Below are positions 8,321 through 17,222 of a DNA stretch of 64,000 nucleotides, piece by piece. The notes beneath the pieces were generated by a model that had not been told where the DNA came from, did no database searches, and saw only the letters and a program-made list of their open reading frames with translations. Location: positions 1-64,000 of the forward strand of contig CAMUHN010000008.1 of NCBI GenBank assembly GCA_947088675.1. Reading direction: 5' to 3'. The position numbers and the translations under genes were made by a program. The DNA comes from an uncultured Roseburia sp. (GTDB lineage Bacteria; Bacillota; Clostridia; Lachnospirales; Lachnospiraceae). Each line of letters opens with the position of its first letter. Position 1 is the stretch's first letter.

Positions 8321-9931
8321 CTACTCCCACTCCTCATTCAGCCAGTTACGCAGCAAAGACGCAGCCGCCTCCGGATTTTCTTCTACAAATTTTTCGATCA
8401 GAAGCCTTGTCTCTGACTTTTCCGTATAACCGATATCTTCCAATCCTTCCTCTTCCGACTCCTTTGTGGACTCTAAGAGACTTTCAACCGAAAGCTCCGC
8501 TTCCGCTGCCTGTGCTTCTTTCTCTTTTCTGGTACTGCGGAATACAACATAGCCGAGCAATGCAAAGATCAATACAACAAGTATAATCTGCAGATAATCA
8601 GTCAGCGACCTGCCGCCCGTTGAATACTGGAATACCGGCTCGTTCTGTGCAATAATCGAGATGTTTTCAGCCGGAAATCCTGTTGCATTGGCTATCATTG
8701 TAATATATTCCTGATCCACTTCCGTTCTGACCGGTTCGCTGTTTGCCGCAATATATTCGTCAAAGCTCATCTCGTCAAGCGCACCGGATTCACGCAGCGT
8801 ATCTTCATTATAAATCACATAATTGGTTGCCACCAGCGATATGGAAGAAGATTCATAATTGATCTTTCCCATTTCAGACTGACGGTCTGTAACCTTTTCA
8901 TTGTTCTGGTAGGTGGTTGACCGGTCGGTTGTATTCTGCTCCGAATACTCGTCGGCATCCAGCATATAAGTAGGATCATCATCGTTGTTGTCCGTACCAG
9001 GCGTTGCCGCAACCCCGCCCGTGCTGCTTGACTCAAACTGGCTCTCCTGCCCGATCATACCGGTTTCGCGACCGTCCGGCGCATAGTATTCACGCTGTGT
9101 TTCACGCACCTGGTCAAAATCCATATCCAGTTTCAGGCCGACCTCCACATGGTCAAACAGCGACGAACCAACCATGACGTCTTTTACTTCGTTCTTTACC
9201 ATATTTTCTGCTTTTGCGCGAAAAGAAAGCTGCGTACTTGCCGCTCCAAGCGCCGTAGAGGAATCGGCTCCGGAAAACAATACATTGGAATTGGAATCCA
9301 GCATTAAAATATTGTCCGTTGTATCATTTCCAAGCTGTGTCGCTATGTACTGCGCAAGGCCAAGCGCCTGATCGTCCTGCATTTCGCCGTTTAATGTAAG
9401 TATGACTGCCGCAGACGCCTCCTCTTCCCTGGCCAGAATCGTACCGTCATCCGGCGGTAAATCAAGCGTAACAGAAGCAAAATCTACACTCGTCAAAGAC
9501 ATCAGCTGTTCGGCAAAATGCTTTTCCAGATATTCTTTGTACCGCTTTGCCTTGTCCGCCTCAGTAGAACTGAAACCGCCGGAAAATACGCTCTCTATAC
9601 TAAAACTCTGTGTCGGAATATTATTTGTTCCAAGCAGGATAGAGGCCGTCGCCATATCTTTGCGGTCAACATAAAAAGTCAGCCCGTCCTGCGACAGCTC
9701 ATAGCTGATACTGCTGTCTGAATCCAATACATTTTTCACTTCACCGGCTTCCGCGGTCGAAGCACACTCAACCAGAATATCCATCGTCGGTCTGCTGACA
9801 ACAAATGCAAGTATTCCGAGTGCGCCCAGGACAACAGCTACGATACTGATCAAAAGCGCTTTCTGTCTTGTATTATATTTTTTCCACCACTCCTGAAATC
9901 TGTCAATTATTTTTTGCAACTGTTCCGGCAT
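8321..9931 (-). CDS. fliF: Flagellar MS-ring protein FliF
   Basis: FliF builds the MS ring, the membrane base of the flagellum and housing for the export gate. The 536-residue protein has an N-terminal transmembrane helix (about residues 25-45) followed by YscJ/FliF ring-building modules (VLDSDSSISYELSQDG, then LLGTNNIPTQSF). An Asp/Ser/Thr-rich extracytoplasmic loop lies at about 300-350 and a second transmembrane helix at about 445-465 (IILVVLIFALLGYVVF). The acidic cytoplasmic tail ends in ASLLRNWLNEEWE and binds FliG. Translation starts after GGGAG. Confidence 0.97.
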   Translation of the reverse strand: MPEQLQKIIDRFQEWWKKYNTRQKALLISIVAVVLGALGILAFVVSRPTMDILVECASTAEAGEVKNVLDSDSSISYELSQDGLTFYVDRKDMATASILLGTNNIPTQSFSIESVFSGGFSSTEADKAKRYKEYLEKHFAEQLMSLTSVDFASVTLDLPPDDGTILAREEEASAAVILTLNGEMQDDQALGLAQYIATQLGNDTTDNILMLDSNSNVLFSGADSSTALGAASTQLSFRAKAENMVKNEVKDVMVGSSLFDHVEVGLKLDMDFDQVRETQREYYAPDGRETGMIGQESQFESSSTGGVAATPGTDNNDDDPTYMLDADEYSEQNTTDRSTTYQNNEKVTDRQSEMGKINYESSSISLVATNYVIYNEDTLRESGALDEMSFDEYIAANSEPVRTEVDQEYITMIANATGFPAENISIIAQNEPVFQYSTGGRSLTDYLQIILVVLIFALLGYVVFRSTRKEKEAQAAEAELSVESLLESTKESEEEGLEDIGYTEKSETRLLIEKFVEENPEAAASLLRNWLNEEWE

Positions 9932-9949
9932 TTTCCCTGACTCCCATCA

Positions 9950-10270
9950 CTAAATCTGCATATTCATGATTTCTCTGTATGCTTCCAACATCTTATCCTT
10001 GACTGCCTGTGTATACTGCACTGCGCTCAGCGCTTTCGAAGCCGCAATCTGCATATCGTGCGGATTATCGGCCATTCCGAGGACAAACTGCATCTGTGCG
10101 GATTCCGCACTGTTTTGCAGGTCGTTCGTCTCGTTTACCATATTCATGGCCGCAGAAAGAACATTTTCAAAACTTCCCTCTTTTACATCAGCCGACGATC
10201 CCAGCAGTGTATTTTCCGTAACCGTCTCCATATAATCCGGCCTCACACCGGTCAGCATAGATATATCCAT
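9950..10270 (-). CDS. fliE: Flagellar hook-basal body complex protein FliE
   Basis: A 106-residue FliE, the adaptor between the MS ring and the proximal rod. The C-terminal half holds the family signature: an M.NETNDLQ-type segment, then FVLGMADNPHDMQIAASKA and a helix ending in AYREIMNMQI. The gene lies between flgC and fliF, its usual place. A GGTGAT-type ribosome site precedes the ATG. Confidence 0.94.
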   Translation of the reverse strand: MDISMLTGVRPDYMETVTENTLLGSSADVKEGSFENVLSAAMNMVNETNDLQNSAESAQMQFVLGMADNPHDMQIAASKALSAVQYTQAVKDKMLEAYREIMNMQI

Positions 10271-10315
10271 CTCAAATCACCCGCTCCTTACTTTTTTATG
10301 ATCATCATTGCCTGC

Positions 10316-10756
10316 TTACTGATTTATGCTGATCGCTGCCTGTACCATCTTTTTGGATGCGTCAAACGCGGTCGTGTTGGCCTGATATGCTCTGGTCGCA
10401 TCAATCAGGTTTGTCATCTCCGTCACGGTATTGACATTGGGATAACGCACATAGCCGTTTTCATCCGCATCGGGATGAGCCGGATCGTATGTCATTACAA
10501 AATCCGTCGATGTATCTTCTCTGACCGACGTGACTTTTACTCCGTTTCCGACCAGCCTCGCCCTTGAGCTGGAATAATATGTACTGAACGGCGTGACATC
10601 CCGCTCCTGAAATGTAACGATTTTACGCCGGTACGGCTCTCCGTCCTCGGTTCTTGTCGTATTGATATTCGCAATATTCTGTGCAATCGTATCAATACGA
10701 AAACGTTCCGCCGTCATACCGCTCGCGCTGATATTGAATGACTGAAATAATCCCAT
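10316..10756 (-). CDS. flgC: Flagellar proximal rod protein FlgC
   Basis: A rod protein exported by the flagellar secretion system. The N-terminus MGLFQSFNISASGMTAERFR and the motif IAQNIANINTTRTEDG are typical of FlgC. YVRYPNVNTVTEMTNLIDA and the C-terminal helix with AYQANTTAFDASKKM form the rest of the D0/D1 core. The length (146 residues) is normal. GGAGGAG precedes the ATG, and 33 nt separate the gene from flgB. Confidence 0.96.
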   Translation of the reverse strand: MGLFQSFNISASGMTAERFRIDTIAQNIANINTTRTEDGEPYRRKIVTFQERDVTPFSTYYSSSRARLVGNGVKVTSVREDTSTDFVMTYDPAHPDADENGYVRYPNVNTVTEMTNLIDATRAYQANTTAFDASKKMVQAAISINQ

Positions 10757-10789
10757 TATTAACTCCTCCTGCCGCCTATATTAACAATC

Positions 10790-11185
10790 TTATTTTAATA
10801 CAGCCTGTATTCTGGTAAAATCACCCTTAATGGCATTTGTAATCAGTTGATACCGAAGCTCTTCGGATGCAAGCTCTACCTGTTCGGAATCCACATCCAC
10901 ATTATTGCCGTCCAGGCGGTATGCATAGTTGACAGCGTCCTCATACGGCTCCACCGTCAGATCCGTCAGATGCGTGTTGAGATCCCTTACTTTTTTATCC
11001 AGAGACGTATACTTAAACTGACCCATCTCCCGTTTCAGGACGCTCTGAAAATCAAGATCCTTTCTGGTATAAAGCGGCGTGTCATAATTTGCAATATTAT
11101 TTGTGATAATATTCTCACGCTTCCAGCTTGCGTCTGCCGCTTTATCCAACACATTGATATAGTCAAAAGCATTTGTACTGAACAT
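10790..11185 (-). CDS. flgB: Flagellar proximal rod protein FlgB
   Basis: The first gene of the flagellar operon visible here, encoding a rod protein of 131 residues. It begins MFSTNAFDYINVLDKAADAS with ITNNIANYDTPLYTRKDLDF, the FlgB signature. I use the ATG at 11183-11185, which has AAAGGAG 8 nt upstream; an ATG 24 nt earlier would add residues not seen in FlgB proteins. The leader between promoter and start is about 60 nt. Downstream rod, ring and export genes follow without visible terminators. Confidence 0.95.
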   Translation of the reverse strand: MFSTNAFDYINVLDKAADASWKRENIITNNIANYDTPLYTRKDLDFQSVLKREMGQFKYTSLDKKVRDLNTHLTDLTVEPYEDAVNYAYRLDGNNVDVDSEQVELASEELRYQLITNAIKGDFTRIQAVLK

Positions 11186-11249
11186 ATCGCAGCTCCTTTC
11201 CCCCAACAAAGATAATTGCTTTCCTATTAAAGATAATGTTACCTATTCC

Positions 11250-11277
11250 ATTATAGACGAATTTTCAGAAAAGGCAA
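11250..11277 (-). promoter_or_regulatory. SigA-type promoter of the fla operon
   Basis: On the minus strand, TTGCCT (11272-11277) and a perfect TATAAT (11250-11255) are separated by 16 nt, 65 nt upstream of the flgB start. This gives the flagellar operon its own promoter downstream of codY. Confidence 0.75.
11260..11274 (-). promoter_or_regulatory. Probable CodY box overlapping the fla promoter
   Basis: The 15-base minus-strand site CCTTTTCTGAAAATT matches the CodY consensus AATTTTCWGAAAATT at 13 of 15 positions. It occupies the spacer and part of the -35 hexamer of the flgB promoter, so bound CodY would block RNA polymerase. In Bacillus subtilis CodY is known to repress the fla/che promoter, and codY is the adjacent gene here. 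Confidence 0.7.
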
Positions 11278-11380
11278 GTATTTTTTACATCATATAGTAT
11301 GTTTCTTTTTCAAAAACCACAATATCTGTGATTTTACTACATTCTAAAAAATTCTCTTTACAGCGCCCTGGAATCGGCAT

Positions 11381-12172
11381 TTAAGGGATCAGGCCTTTTT
11401 GCTTTTGTTCTTTGGTCTTCTTTAATTCACCGAATACATAATCATTCTGCACCTTGATATAAGTTCCTTTCATACCGGAAGACCTTGACTCAATCACACC
11501 CGCGCTCTCAAATTTACGCAGTGCATTCACAATTACGGAACGCGTGATCCCAACGCGGTCCGCAATCTTGCTTGCAACAAGAATCCCCTCTTTTCCATCC
11601 AGTTCTTCAAAAATATGGGTAATTGCCTCCAGCTCGGAGAATGAAAGTGTATTAATCGCAGACCTTACAATCTGAATTTTCCTCGTCTCTTCCAGATTTT
11701 CTTCTTTGACGGAACGCATCATTTCAAGGCCGACAACAGTCGTCCCGTATTCGCTTAAGATAATATCGTCAATATCATACGGCGTATCCTGCCGATAGAC
11801 AAACAGCGTACCAAGACGCTCCCCTGCGATGTCAATCGGCGTGATAATTGCAGTACACTTGCCGATATCCGACGTAAATCCCAGCGTTTCCAGATTCACG
11901 TTTTCTTTGGTGGAAAGTATCCCAAGCAGCCGTTCATTTAGCAGGGGATCAATAAAACCGCCGACTTCACGGGCAATCATCTCACTGACCTCTCTTACGC
12001 TGTTTATGCTGCCTGTCCCCAATACCTTGCCCTTTTTGCTGATCACAAGTATATTCGAACCAAGAATTTCTTTTAAGACGTCGCAGATATCATTAAATAT
12101 AACTTTGGAAGAATTGCTGTTGTGAAGCAGTTTATTGATTTTTCTCGTTTTATCCAGCAATTGCACACTCAT
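11381..12172 (-). CDS. codY: GTP- and branched-chain-amino-acid-sensing repressor CodY
   Basis: CodY is a global repressor of stationary-phase and nutrient-scavenging genes, activated by GTP and branched-chain amino acids. The protein (263 residues) begins MSVQLLDKTRKINKLLHN. It has an N-terminal GAF-type ligand domain (to about 155) and a C-terminal winged helix with ASKIADRVGITRSVIVNALR. I use the ATG at 12170-12172 with GGAGG upstream; the ATG 72 nt earlier would add residues foreign to the family. It sits directly upstream of flgB, as in Bacillus, and its own promoter is at 12233-12261. Confidence 0.97.
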   Translation of the reverse strand: MSVQLLDKTRKINKLLHNSNSSKVIFNDICDVLKEILGSNILVISKKGKVLGTGSINSVREVSEMIAREVGGFIDPLLNERLLGILSTKENVNLETLGFTSDIGKCTAIITPIDIAGERLGTLFVYRQDTPYDIDDIILSEYGTTVVGLEMMRSVKEENLEETRKIQIVRSAINTLSFSELEAITHIFEELDGKEGILVASKIADRVGITRSVIVNALRKFESAGVIESRSSGMKGTYIKVQNDYVFGELKKTKEQKQKGLIP

Positions 12173-12232
12173 ATAATTTCCTCCATCTGTTCTTTTCTGA
12201 CAACTCTGCTCTACTTTCCCACATTTAGGAAC

Positions 12233-12261
12233 ATTATAGCACAAACTTTCTTATAATTCAA
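12233..12261 (-). promoter_or_regulatory. SigA-type promoter of codY
   Basis: Minus-strand TTGAAT (12256-12261) and TATAAT (12233-12238) are spaced by 17 nt, about 60 nt upstream of the codY start. Confidence 0.7.
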
Positions 12262-12309
12262 CAAATTTTCCCTGATTTTCCTCGACATCTTTCGACCAAT
12301 TTCATCCAG

Positions 12310-14391
12310 TCACTGCTCTTTGGGCAGTTCTTTTACAAACCCGCACTGTTCGTCGGAACAGACAATTTTATTTCCTTTGACAACCATATATCCGCCGCAC
12401 TTTTGACATTTTTCGCTGACCGGACGCGACCAGCTCATAAAATCGCACTCCGGATTGTCCTCGCAACCAAAATATTTTCTGCCTTTTTTTGTTTTGCGCA
12501 GGACAACCTCTTTGCCGCATTTTGGACAGGCGACGCCGATCTTCTCAAGATATGGTTTTGTATTGCGGCAGTCCGGAAATCCGGGACATGCAAGGAATTT
12601 GCCGTGCGGGCCGTATTTGACAACCATATTTCGGCCGCACAGGTCGCAGACAACGTCAGTCACCTCGTCCTCAATCTGTATTTTTTCCAGCTCCTGTTCC
12701 GCTTTTTTTACCGCTTTATCCAAATCGGGATAAAAATTGCGCACTACATTTTTCCACGGAACTTCTCCGTCTCCCACGCTGTCCAGCAGCGACTCCATAT
12801 TTGCCGTAAAATGTTCGTCTACGATCGAAGGAAAAGACTCTTTCATAATCTGGTTGACCACCTCGCCAAGTTCCGTTACATACAGGTTTTTCGCCTCTTT
12901 CACGATATAACGGCGTCCCAGAAGCGTAGTAATTGTCGGAGAATAGGTGCTTGGCCTGCCTATTCCAAGTTCCTCAAGCGTCTTTACAAGAGAAGCTTCC
13001 GTATAATGCGCCGGCGGCTGCGTAAAATGCTGTTTTTCATCCAGACCTTCCGGTAAAAGCTCCGCCCCCTTTTCGATATTAACATTTTTCAGCAGAACAT
13101 TGTTCTCTTCTTTTGCCTCTTCGTTTTCGACATAAACCGACATAAAACCGTCAAAAGCAACTTTAGACGCCGCAACGGAAAAACGGTATCTGCCGGCTCC
13201 GATTTTAATATTTGTCGTCTCATAGACAGCCGGCGACATACGGCTGGCTGCAAAACGCTTCCAGATCAGCTGATACAGACGAAACTGATCTCTTGACAGA
13301 GAATCTTTCACAACAGCCGGCGTACGAGCGATATCGGAGGGACGTATCGCTTCGTGCGCATCCTGAATTTTTGCCCCTCCCTTTTTTGCGGAAGCCTGTT
13401 TCGCCACATATTCCGGTCCATACACCTGTCCGATATAATCTCTGGCCGCATGATCGGCTTCCTCGGATATGCGCACAGAATCCGTTCTCAAGTAAGTAAT
13501 CAGACCAACGGTACCCTGCCCTTTGATATCCACGCCCTCGTAGAGCTGCTGTGCAATGCGCATCGTCTTTGCAAGAGGAAAATTTAAAGTTTTTGACGCC
13601 TCCTGCTGCAATGTACTTGTAGTAAATGGCAGAGGCGCCTTTTTTGTGCGCTCCCCCTTTTTGACATCCAGCACAAGAAATTTCTCGCCGCCAAGCTCCG
13701 CCAGCAGCTGATCCATCTGCTCCCTGGAAGAAATCGTGACTTTGCCGTCCTCATCTCCATGAAATTTTGCAATCAGCGGCTTTCTCGCGCCTTTTACAGA
13801 CAATCTGGCATCCAGCGACCAGTACTCCTGCGGAATAAACGAACTGATCTCCTCCTCCCTGTCACAGACAATGCGAAGCGCTACCGACTGAACTCTTCCT
13901 GCGCTTAAACCACGTTTTACTTTTGCCCAGAGCACAGGACTGATCCCATAACCTACCATACGATCCAAAATGCGTCTTGTCTGCTGCGCATCCACAAGAT
14001 TCATATCAATCGGACGAGGCTGCTTTAAGGATGCTTTCACCGCATTCTGCGTGATCTCATTAAAGCTGATACGCGAAACTTCTTTCTCATCCAGCTTAAG
14101 CGCCTTGCTCAGATGCCATGAAATCGCTTCCCCCTCGCGGTCCGGGTCGGTCGCCAGAAAGACTTTGTCTGCTTTCTTTGCCTCTTTGCGCAGCTTTGCC
14201 AGAATCTCCCCTTTTCCGCGTATCGTGATGTATTTCGGTTCAAAATCATGCTCGAAATCAATGCCCATCTGGCTTTTCGGCAGATCTCTCACATGTCCGT
14301 TTGATGCCGCCACCTCGTAATTTTTTCCCAAAAATTTTTTTATTGTTTTTACTTTCGCGGGCGACTCCACGATTACAAGGTACTTTGCCAT
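12310..14391 (-). CDS. topA: DNA topoisomerase I (type IA)
   Basis: TopA relaxes negative supercoils through a 5'-phosphotyrosine intermediate. The Toprim domain is at about residues 3-115, with the acidic triad in FLATDPDREGEAI. The catalytic tyrosine is Tyr300 in GLITYLRTDS. Three C-terminal zinc-ribbon modules each carry paired Cys (CDLCG, CPKCG and CQKCG starts), as in clostridial TopA. Its length of 693 residues is normal. The neighbourhood comM-dprA-topA-codY is a familiar Firmicutes arrangement. GGAGG precedes the ATG. Confidence 0.98.
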   Translation of the reverse strand: MAKYLVIVESPAKVKTIKKFLGKNYEVAASNGHVRDLPKSQMGIDFEHDFEPKYITIRGKGEILAKLRKEAKKADKVFLATDPDREGEAISWHLSKALKLDEKEVSRISFNEITQNAVKASLKQPRPIDMNLVDAQQTRRILDRMVGYGISPVLWAKVKRGLSAGRVQSVALRIVCDREEEISSFIPQEYWSLDARLSVKGARKPLIAKFHGDEDGKVTISSREQMDQLLAELGGEKFLVLDVKKGERTKKAPLPFTTSTLQQEASKTLNFPLAKTMRIAQQLYEGVDIKGQGTVGLITYLRTDSVRISEEADHAARDYIGQVYGPEYVAKQASAKKGGAKIQDAHEAIRPSDIARTPAVVKDSLSRDQFRLYQLIWKRFAASRMSPAVYETTNIKIGAGRYRFSVAASKVAFDGFMSVYVENEEAKEENNVLLKNVNIEKGAELLPEGLDEKQHFTQPPAHYTEASLVKTLEELGIGRPSTYSPTITTLLGRRYIVKEAKNLYVTELGEVVNQIMKESFPSIVDEHFTANMESLLDSVGDGEVPWKNVVRNFYPDLDKAVKKAEQELEKIQIEDEVTDVVCDLCGRNMVVKYGPHGKFLACPGFPDCRNTKPYLEKIGVACPKCGKEVVLRKTKKGRKYFGCEDNPECDFMSWSRPVSEKCQKCGGYMVVKGNKIVCSDEQCGFVKELPKEQ

Positions 14392-14405
14392 GATTTTCCT
14401 CCATT

Positions 14406-15485
14406 TTAAAACCGTCTGATATAATAATTTTTAAAATATTCTATAATATACTCTTTTTGAATCAGTTTTGCCAGCGCTGCCAATAGCTCCGGCATTGAGA
14501 GCGCCGTTTCTTTTAGCAGCGCCTCGATATTTTTCGGTTGGCAACCCAGACAACAATACACCATGCGTTCTTGTTTTTCAAGTAATAAATTTTTAAAATT
14601 TCTGCTATTTGATTGTTCCGACGGTAAAAAGCCCAATTTCTCAATCAGTTCTTCCACGCTCAAAACAATACCCGCGCCCTGCTCAATCAGGGAATTGCAT
14701 CCCGCCGAAAGCGAATCGCAAATACGTCCCGGCACAGCATAGACATCTTTTCCCTGTTCAAGCGCAAAATCAACTGTGATCAAAGACCCACTTTGCTTCT
14801 TTGCCTCAACGACAACCGCGCAGTCGCAGAGTCCTGCAATAATACGGTTACGACACGGAAAATGTCCGGCTTTCGGCTGCGTACCCGGCGGATACTCAGA
14901 TAAGATTCCGCCCTTTTTATTTAAAATTTCTGCATACAGGTTTCTGGCCTCAGACGGATAGCAGACATCAGGCCCGCACCCTAAGACGGCATATGTCTTT
15001 CCGCCGCCTTTTATTGCTCCCCACTGCCCGCCCGCATCAATACCGCGAGCCATCCCGCTAATTACAGACGCTCCATGGAAAGCCAGTTTTCTTCCAATTT
15101 CTTTTGCGACCGCGTAACCGTATTCCGAACATTGCCTCGCGCCGACAATGGCGACGGACGGAGCGCTCTTATCAGCCAGTTCGCCTTTCCAGTAAAGCGC
15201 GTAAGGTGGATCCGCCATATTCCTTAATTTACCCGGATAATTTTTTCGTTCGAACGAGGTAAAACAGACGCCTTTGTGCATCAACTCCTCATATGCGCGT
15301 TCAGAATCGTACTTCTTTGCAGCATTCAGGCGCTCCTTTAACTTCGGACCGATCCCTGCAAGTTTTTCCGTCTGCGTTTCTCCCATCCGGAATATTTCCT
15401 CTGCACTGCCTGCGGCAAGCAGTAATTTTTGTATCGTTTTACTGCCAATACCGGGGATATTGGCCAGCCAGTAATCATAATGCAT
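14406..15485 (-). CDS. dprA: DNA processing protein DprA
   Basis: DprA/Smf binds single-stranded DNA and loads RecA during natural transformation; it is also common in non-transformable clostridia. The Rossmann-like core contains SVAIVGARQCSEYGYAVA, GASVISGMARGIDAGG and the ending GSLITVDFALEQGKDVYAVPG. A helix-hairpin-helix region lies near the N-terminus (LANIPGIGSKTIQKLL) and a winged-helix-like tail at the C-terminus. I use the ATG at 15483-15485, 10 nt after the comM stop, giving 359 residues beginning MHYDYWL. An upstream in-frame ATG at 15614 lies inside comM. Confidence 0.95.
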   Translation of the reverse strand: MHYDYWLANIPGIGSKTIQKLLLAAGSAEEIFRMGETQTEKLAGIGPKLKERLNAAKKYDSERAYEELMHKGVCFTSFERKNYPGKLRNMADPPYALYWKGELADKSAPSVAIVGARQCSEYGYAVAKEIGRKLAFHGASVISGMARGIDAGGQWGAIKGGGKTYAVLGCGPDVCYPSEARNLYAEILNKKGGILSEYPPGTQPKAGHFPCRNRIIAGLCDCAVVVEAKKQSGSLITVDFALEQGKDVYAVPGRICDSLSAGCNSLIEQGAGIVLSVEELIEKLGFLPSEQSNSRNFKNLLLEKQERMVYCCLGCQPKNIEALLKETALSMPELLAALAKLIQKEYIIEYFKNYYIRRF

Positions 15486-15495
15486 CGTTTGTCCG

Positions 15496-17034
15496 CTATG
15501 CCTCCCTGTCCTGATTCCAGAACCGTTTGTCCACGCTCCTGTAACAAATTGCTTCGTCAAGGTGATACGTCTTAATCTGCTCCTGCTGTTCCATATCAGC
15601 AAGCGTTCTGGCAACTTTTAATATTTTATGATAGGAACGCGCAGTCAGATGCAGCGTTTTGTACATTTGTTCCATATATGCAGTCTGCCCCGCATCCAGC
15701 GCACAATACTTTTCCAGCTTTGCTGCCGGTATCTGGCTGTTAAAATCAAAGGACTCGTTTTTATAGCGCTCCCGCTGTATTTTTTGAGCCAGAACGACGC
15801 GCGCACGAATCGTCTTAGAATCCTCCTCCGCTTTGCTGCCAGTCAGTTCGCGAAACGGAATCTGCGGCGTTTCCACACAAATCTCGATCCGGTCAAGGAG
15901 CGGCTGACTGATTTTACCGATATAACGGCTGATCTCATTTGCGGAACACCTGCATTTATTCAGATCCGGGTAATAGCCGCAGCGGCACGGGTTCATTGCC
16001 GCAACCAGCATAAAATCAGCCGGATATTCAAACGTTCCGGAAAGTCTGACAAGGCGCACCTGCTTTTCCTCCATTGGCTGGCGCAGCACTTCCAGCGTAC
16101 TCTTCTGAAACTCCGGCAATTCGTCCAAAAATAATACGCCCTTATGCGCAAGCGAGATCTCTCCGGGCTTTGGCAGGATACCCCCGCCCACGAGTCCCTG
16201 CATACTGATCGTATGGTGCGGCGCACGAAAAGGCCTTCTTTCCATCAGCTTCCCCTGTCTGGGAAACAGCCCGCTCACACTGTAAATCCTGGAAAGCTCC
16301 ATCTGCTCCTGTTCACTCATCGGAGGCATGATTGTAGAAATCCGTTTCGCCATCATTGTCTTGCCGGCGCCGGGCGGGCCAATCATCAGCAGATTGTGCA
16401 TGCCGCATACCGCTACTTCACAGGCATGTTTGATAAAATGCTGACCGTGAATCTCCGAAAAATCAATTGTTTCTTCCCACACCTCATCCCTTGCCGGCGC
16501 CTTTTGCGGCCTGCAGCAGTCAGGCTCGCCTCTTAAAATAGCAAGCACTGTTTTCAGACTTTCCGCGCCGCATATTTTTATCCCCGTAACCATCTGCGCT
16601 TCATATACATTCTCCTCCGGAACGATACATCGTTTCAGCCCCTGCCTCTTTGCCCCGGCAACCATTGGAAGAATACCGCTTACCGGCTGCAGATTCCCAT
16701 TCAGTCCCATTTCTCCTGTGAAAAGCGTATCTTTTACACTTTCGGCTTTGATTTCCCCCATGGCCGCAAGCACTGCAACGGCAATCGGCAAATCAAAACC
16801 CGATCCCGTCTTTTTTATGTCCGCGGGTGTGAAATTCACAGTAATGTGTCTTGGCGGCAGCGTACAGCCATTGTTTTTCAGCGCAGTACGCACCCGTTCC
16901 TTTGCTTCTTTTACTTCGGATGCCAAAAATCCGACCATTTCAAATACAGGCATTCCGTCGCTGACATCTGCCTCCACGCAGACCGGTATACTGTGGATCC
17001 CCTGTATGCTGGCTGTTGATATAATACTATACAA
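15496..17034 (-). CDS. comM: YifB/ComM-family Mg-chelatase-like AAA+ ATPase (TTG start)
   Basis: A 512-residue protein of the YifB/ComM family; in transformable bacteria ComM is a helicase promoting branch migration during recombination. An N-terminal Lon-protease-like domain (FTPADIKKTGSGFDLPIA, about 68-85) precedes the AAA+ core with Walker A GPPGAGKTMMAKR near residue 218 and Walker B GVLFLDELPEF. A C-terminal Mg_chelatase_C domain follows (RSYHKILKVARTLADM). The start codon is TTG (17032-17034) with AAGGAGG 6-7 nt upstream. Pairing with dprA fits DNA recombination. Confidence 0.93.
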   Translation of the reverse strand: MYSIISTASIQGIHSIPVCVEADVSDGMPVFEMVGFLASEVKEAKERVRTALKNNGCTLPPRHITVNFTPADIKKTGSGFDLPIAVAVLAAMGEIKAESVKDTLFTGEMGLNGNLQPVSGILPMVAGAKRQGLKRCIVPEENVYEAQMVTGIKICGAESLKTVLAILRGEPDCCRPQKAPARDEVWEETIDFSEIHGQHFIKHACEVAVCGMHNLLMIGPPGAGKTMMAKRISTIMPPMSEQEQMELSRIYSVSGLFPRQGKLMERRPFRAPHHTISMQGLVGGGILPKPGEISLAHKGVLFLDELPEFQKSTLEVLRQPMEEKQVRLVRLSGTFEYPADFMLVAAMNPCRCGYYPDLNKCRCSANEISRYIGKISQPLLDRIEICVETPQIPFRELTGSKAEEDSKTIRARVVLAQKIQRERYKNESFDFNSQIPAAKLEKYCALDAGQTAYMEQMYKTLHLTARSYHKILKVARTLADMEQQEQIKTYHLDEAICYRSVDKRFWNQDREA

Positions 17035-17222
17035 CGCAGCCCTCCTTTTTATTCCCTGTTTGTGATTTTGTTCCCTGAAAAACTGCGGGGACTCTCCCGC
17101 TGTCTGAAATTACCTGAAAGAAAAAGAATCATTGATTTGTCCGAACGGCTGGCCGCCCAAACCGGGCGGCGACATAGATCTGCCGCCATTACTTTATCAC
17201 ATTTTTTTCGAAATGTACATTG

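Noticed and set aside
17152..17170. GC-rich hairpin (GCCGCCC / GGGCGGC) between comM and sigK as a terminator
   Set aside because: No T-run follows on either strand.
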